This document shows, one piece after another, positions 63,249 to 64,000 of a stretch of DNA of 64,000 nucleotides. The stretch is from the NCBI GenBank assembly GCA_036877525.1, contig JAZGTH010000049.1, positions 1,326,001 through 1,390,000 of the forward strand. The letters run 5' to 3'. Both the position numbers and the translations under genes were made by a program. The DNA is from Chromobotia macracanthus (lineage: Eukaryota; Chordata; Actinopteri; Cypriniformes; Botiidae). The notes under the pieces were generated by a model, which was not told the DNA's origin, did no database searches, and saw only the letters and a list, made by a program, of their open reading frames with translations. Position 1 is the stretch's first letter. Each line of letters opens with the position of its first letter.

Positions 63249-63543
63249 CGTGACTCCCACGGGTTAGGAAGGGCATCCGGTTAATGGCGATGGGTACTGT
63301 GCCGTGTTTGTTGTGGAAATGGTGAACGTGATGCGTTGTGCTTAGACTGGACGATACTCTCGCAGACACCGCCGGACCTGGAACATCCAGCAATGCTAGC
63401 AAGAGAACCAGCCTCCATGGAGCGGAGACGTTAGCCCATAAGGCCCTGGGGAGAGCTAATGCTGGGGCTTGTGGGTATAGTACTAATCCACTAGTCAGAA
63501 GCAAAGCCCTGAGAGCAGAGGAGAAAGGGGGAAGGGCTTCCAT
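63249..63543 (-). CDS. nrxn2: nrxn2-beta specific first coding exon
   Basis: On the - strand ATG at 63543-63541 (context GGCATGG) begins MEALPPFSSALRALLLTSGL. An in-frame TGA lies at 63579-63577, so no earlier ATG is available. A hydrophobic core WRLVLLLALLDVPGPAVSA (residues 43-61) precedes ARVSSSLSTTHHVHHFHNKH and GTVPIAINRMPFLTRGSH. This matches the beta-neurexin-2 histidine-rich N-terminus almost residue for residue. The donor G|GTAAGA is phase 1 and joins the next exon to give [11 protein letters not shown]. The first 40 residues are longer and more polar than a minimal signal peptide. With downstream exons the beta protein is 637 residues, or 667 with SS4, near the known length of NRXN2-beta (about 666). 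Confidence 0.97.
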
Positions 63544-64000
63544 GCCACGCCTCCTCACGTGACACAATAAAACATGTCAAACCAAACCTGTATTCATTAT
63601 TTCTAGATTTTCCCTCACCTGGAAATGGAATCTGAGAAAAATCTTGACTGATTATGATCCTGAAAGACTGCAAAAAAGGCCTAAAAAAAGGCAATAAGAA
63701 AAATAATGACTAAATTCAATGATTAGATTTGCCAAGCAAATATAGCCTTTAGAACAAAAGCAAGGAAATTGTCCGATCTGCAATAATAATCAGACAAAAC
63801 TGCCATCTACAGATTTCTGATAAACATGATTTTACTACAAATCTGTATTCTGATCTACATAGAAAAACCACCAAACTAGAATCCATCTGGATCTGATGGT
63901 CTCCAGCTTAACAGTGGTGGAGGATTATCCATCCTAACAGCATCCAACAGCATCCTCTAAAACCCAAAGACAGAAGACAGTGATGTTAAAAGAGCTGAAC
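63544..64000 (-). promoter_or_regulatory. nrxn2: nrxn2-beta 5' UTR and probable start of promoter region
   Basis: It lies directly upstream of the beta start codon. A perfect E-box CACGTG at 63556-63561 lies 12 bases before ATG, inside the presumed 5' UTR. The rest is AT-rich with no TATA box at a defined distance from a visible start site. Beta-neurexin transcripts arise from an internal promoter, so it should start here or just right of the window. Equally, a 5' UTR intron cannot be excluded. Confidence 0.45.

Overview
This is vertebrate, almost certainly teleost, genomic DNA. Coding exons are short and separated by kilobase introns with GT-AG borders. The interspersed repeats (Tc1-like transposon, tRNA-derived SINEs, CCAGCTAA-type MITE, non-LTR retrotransposon fragments, abundant CA/TG microsatellites) are of kinds common in cypriniform fish. 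Cyprinid affinity is an inference from repeat style, not from a species-specific marker. Two genes converge on each other, and nearly every other long reading frame is a repeat artefact.

Left part (1 to about 15 kb, + strand): the 3' nine coding exons of a mixed-lineage kinase, best read as map3k11 (MLK3). They encode the second half of the kinase domain (from just before DFG), the leucine-zipper region, a split CRIB motif and a long Pro/Ser-rich tail, 744 residues in all. The SH3 domain and kinase N-lobe lie upstream of the window; 1-6348 is intron. Every exon phase joins cleanly.

Middle (about 15-26 kb): convergent intergenic sequence with repeats and one weak CpG-bearing candidate first exon at 19.5-19.8 kb.

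Right part (26-63.6 kb, - strand): the neurexin-2 gene, nrxn2, from the beta-specific first exon (63249-63543) through the shared LNS6 exons, the 90-nt alternatively spliced SS4 exon, the cysteine-loop exon and the large last exon with stalk, transmembrane helix and the PDZ ligand EYYV. The exons sum to a complete neurexin-2-beta ORF of 637 residues without SS4 and 667 with it. Alpha-specific exons must lie beyond the right edge. As I recall, MAP3K11 and NRXN2 both map to human 11q13, which supports both names.

The nrxn2 introns carry four large tandem arrays: 23 bp (41.4-43.05 kb), 28 bp (46.12-49.78 kb), 45 bp (52.4-52.87 kb) and 39 bp (59.4-61.67 kb). The apparent 1200-1300-residue ORFs are the 28-bp array read in all three frames of one strand. 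The 54.6-55.3 kb stretch is an implausible run of homopolymers and looks like a sequence-quality problem.

The most interesting biology is at splice sites. One map3k11 intron has (AC)n directly at its 5' end and (GT)n directly at its 3' end, with no polypyrimidine tract. The nrxn2 intron before the regulated SS4 exon has a similar CA/GT arrangement. I found no convincing new multi-gene system.
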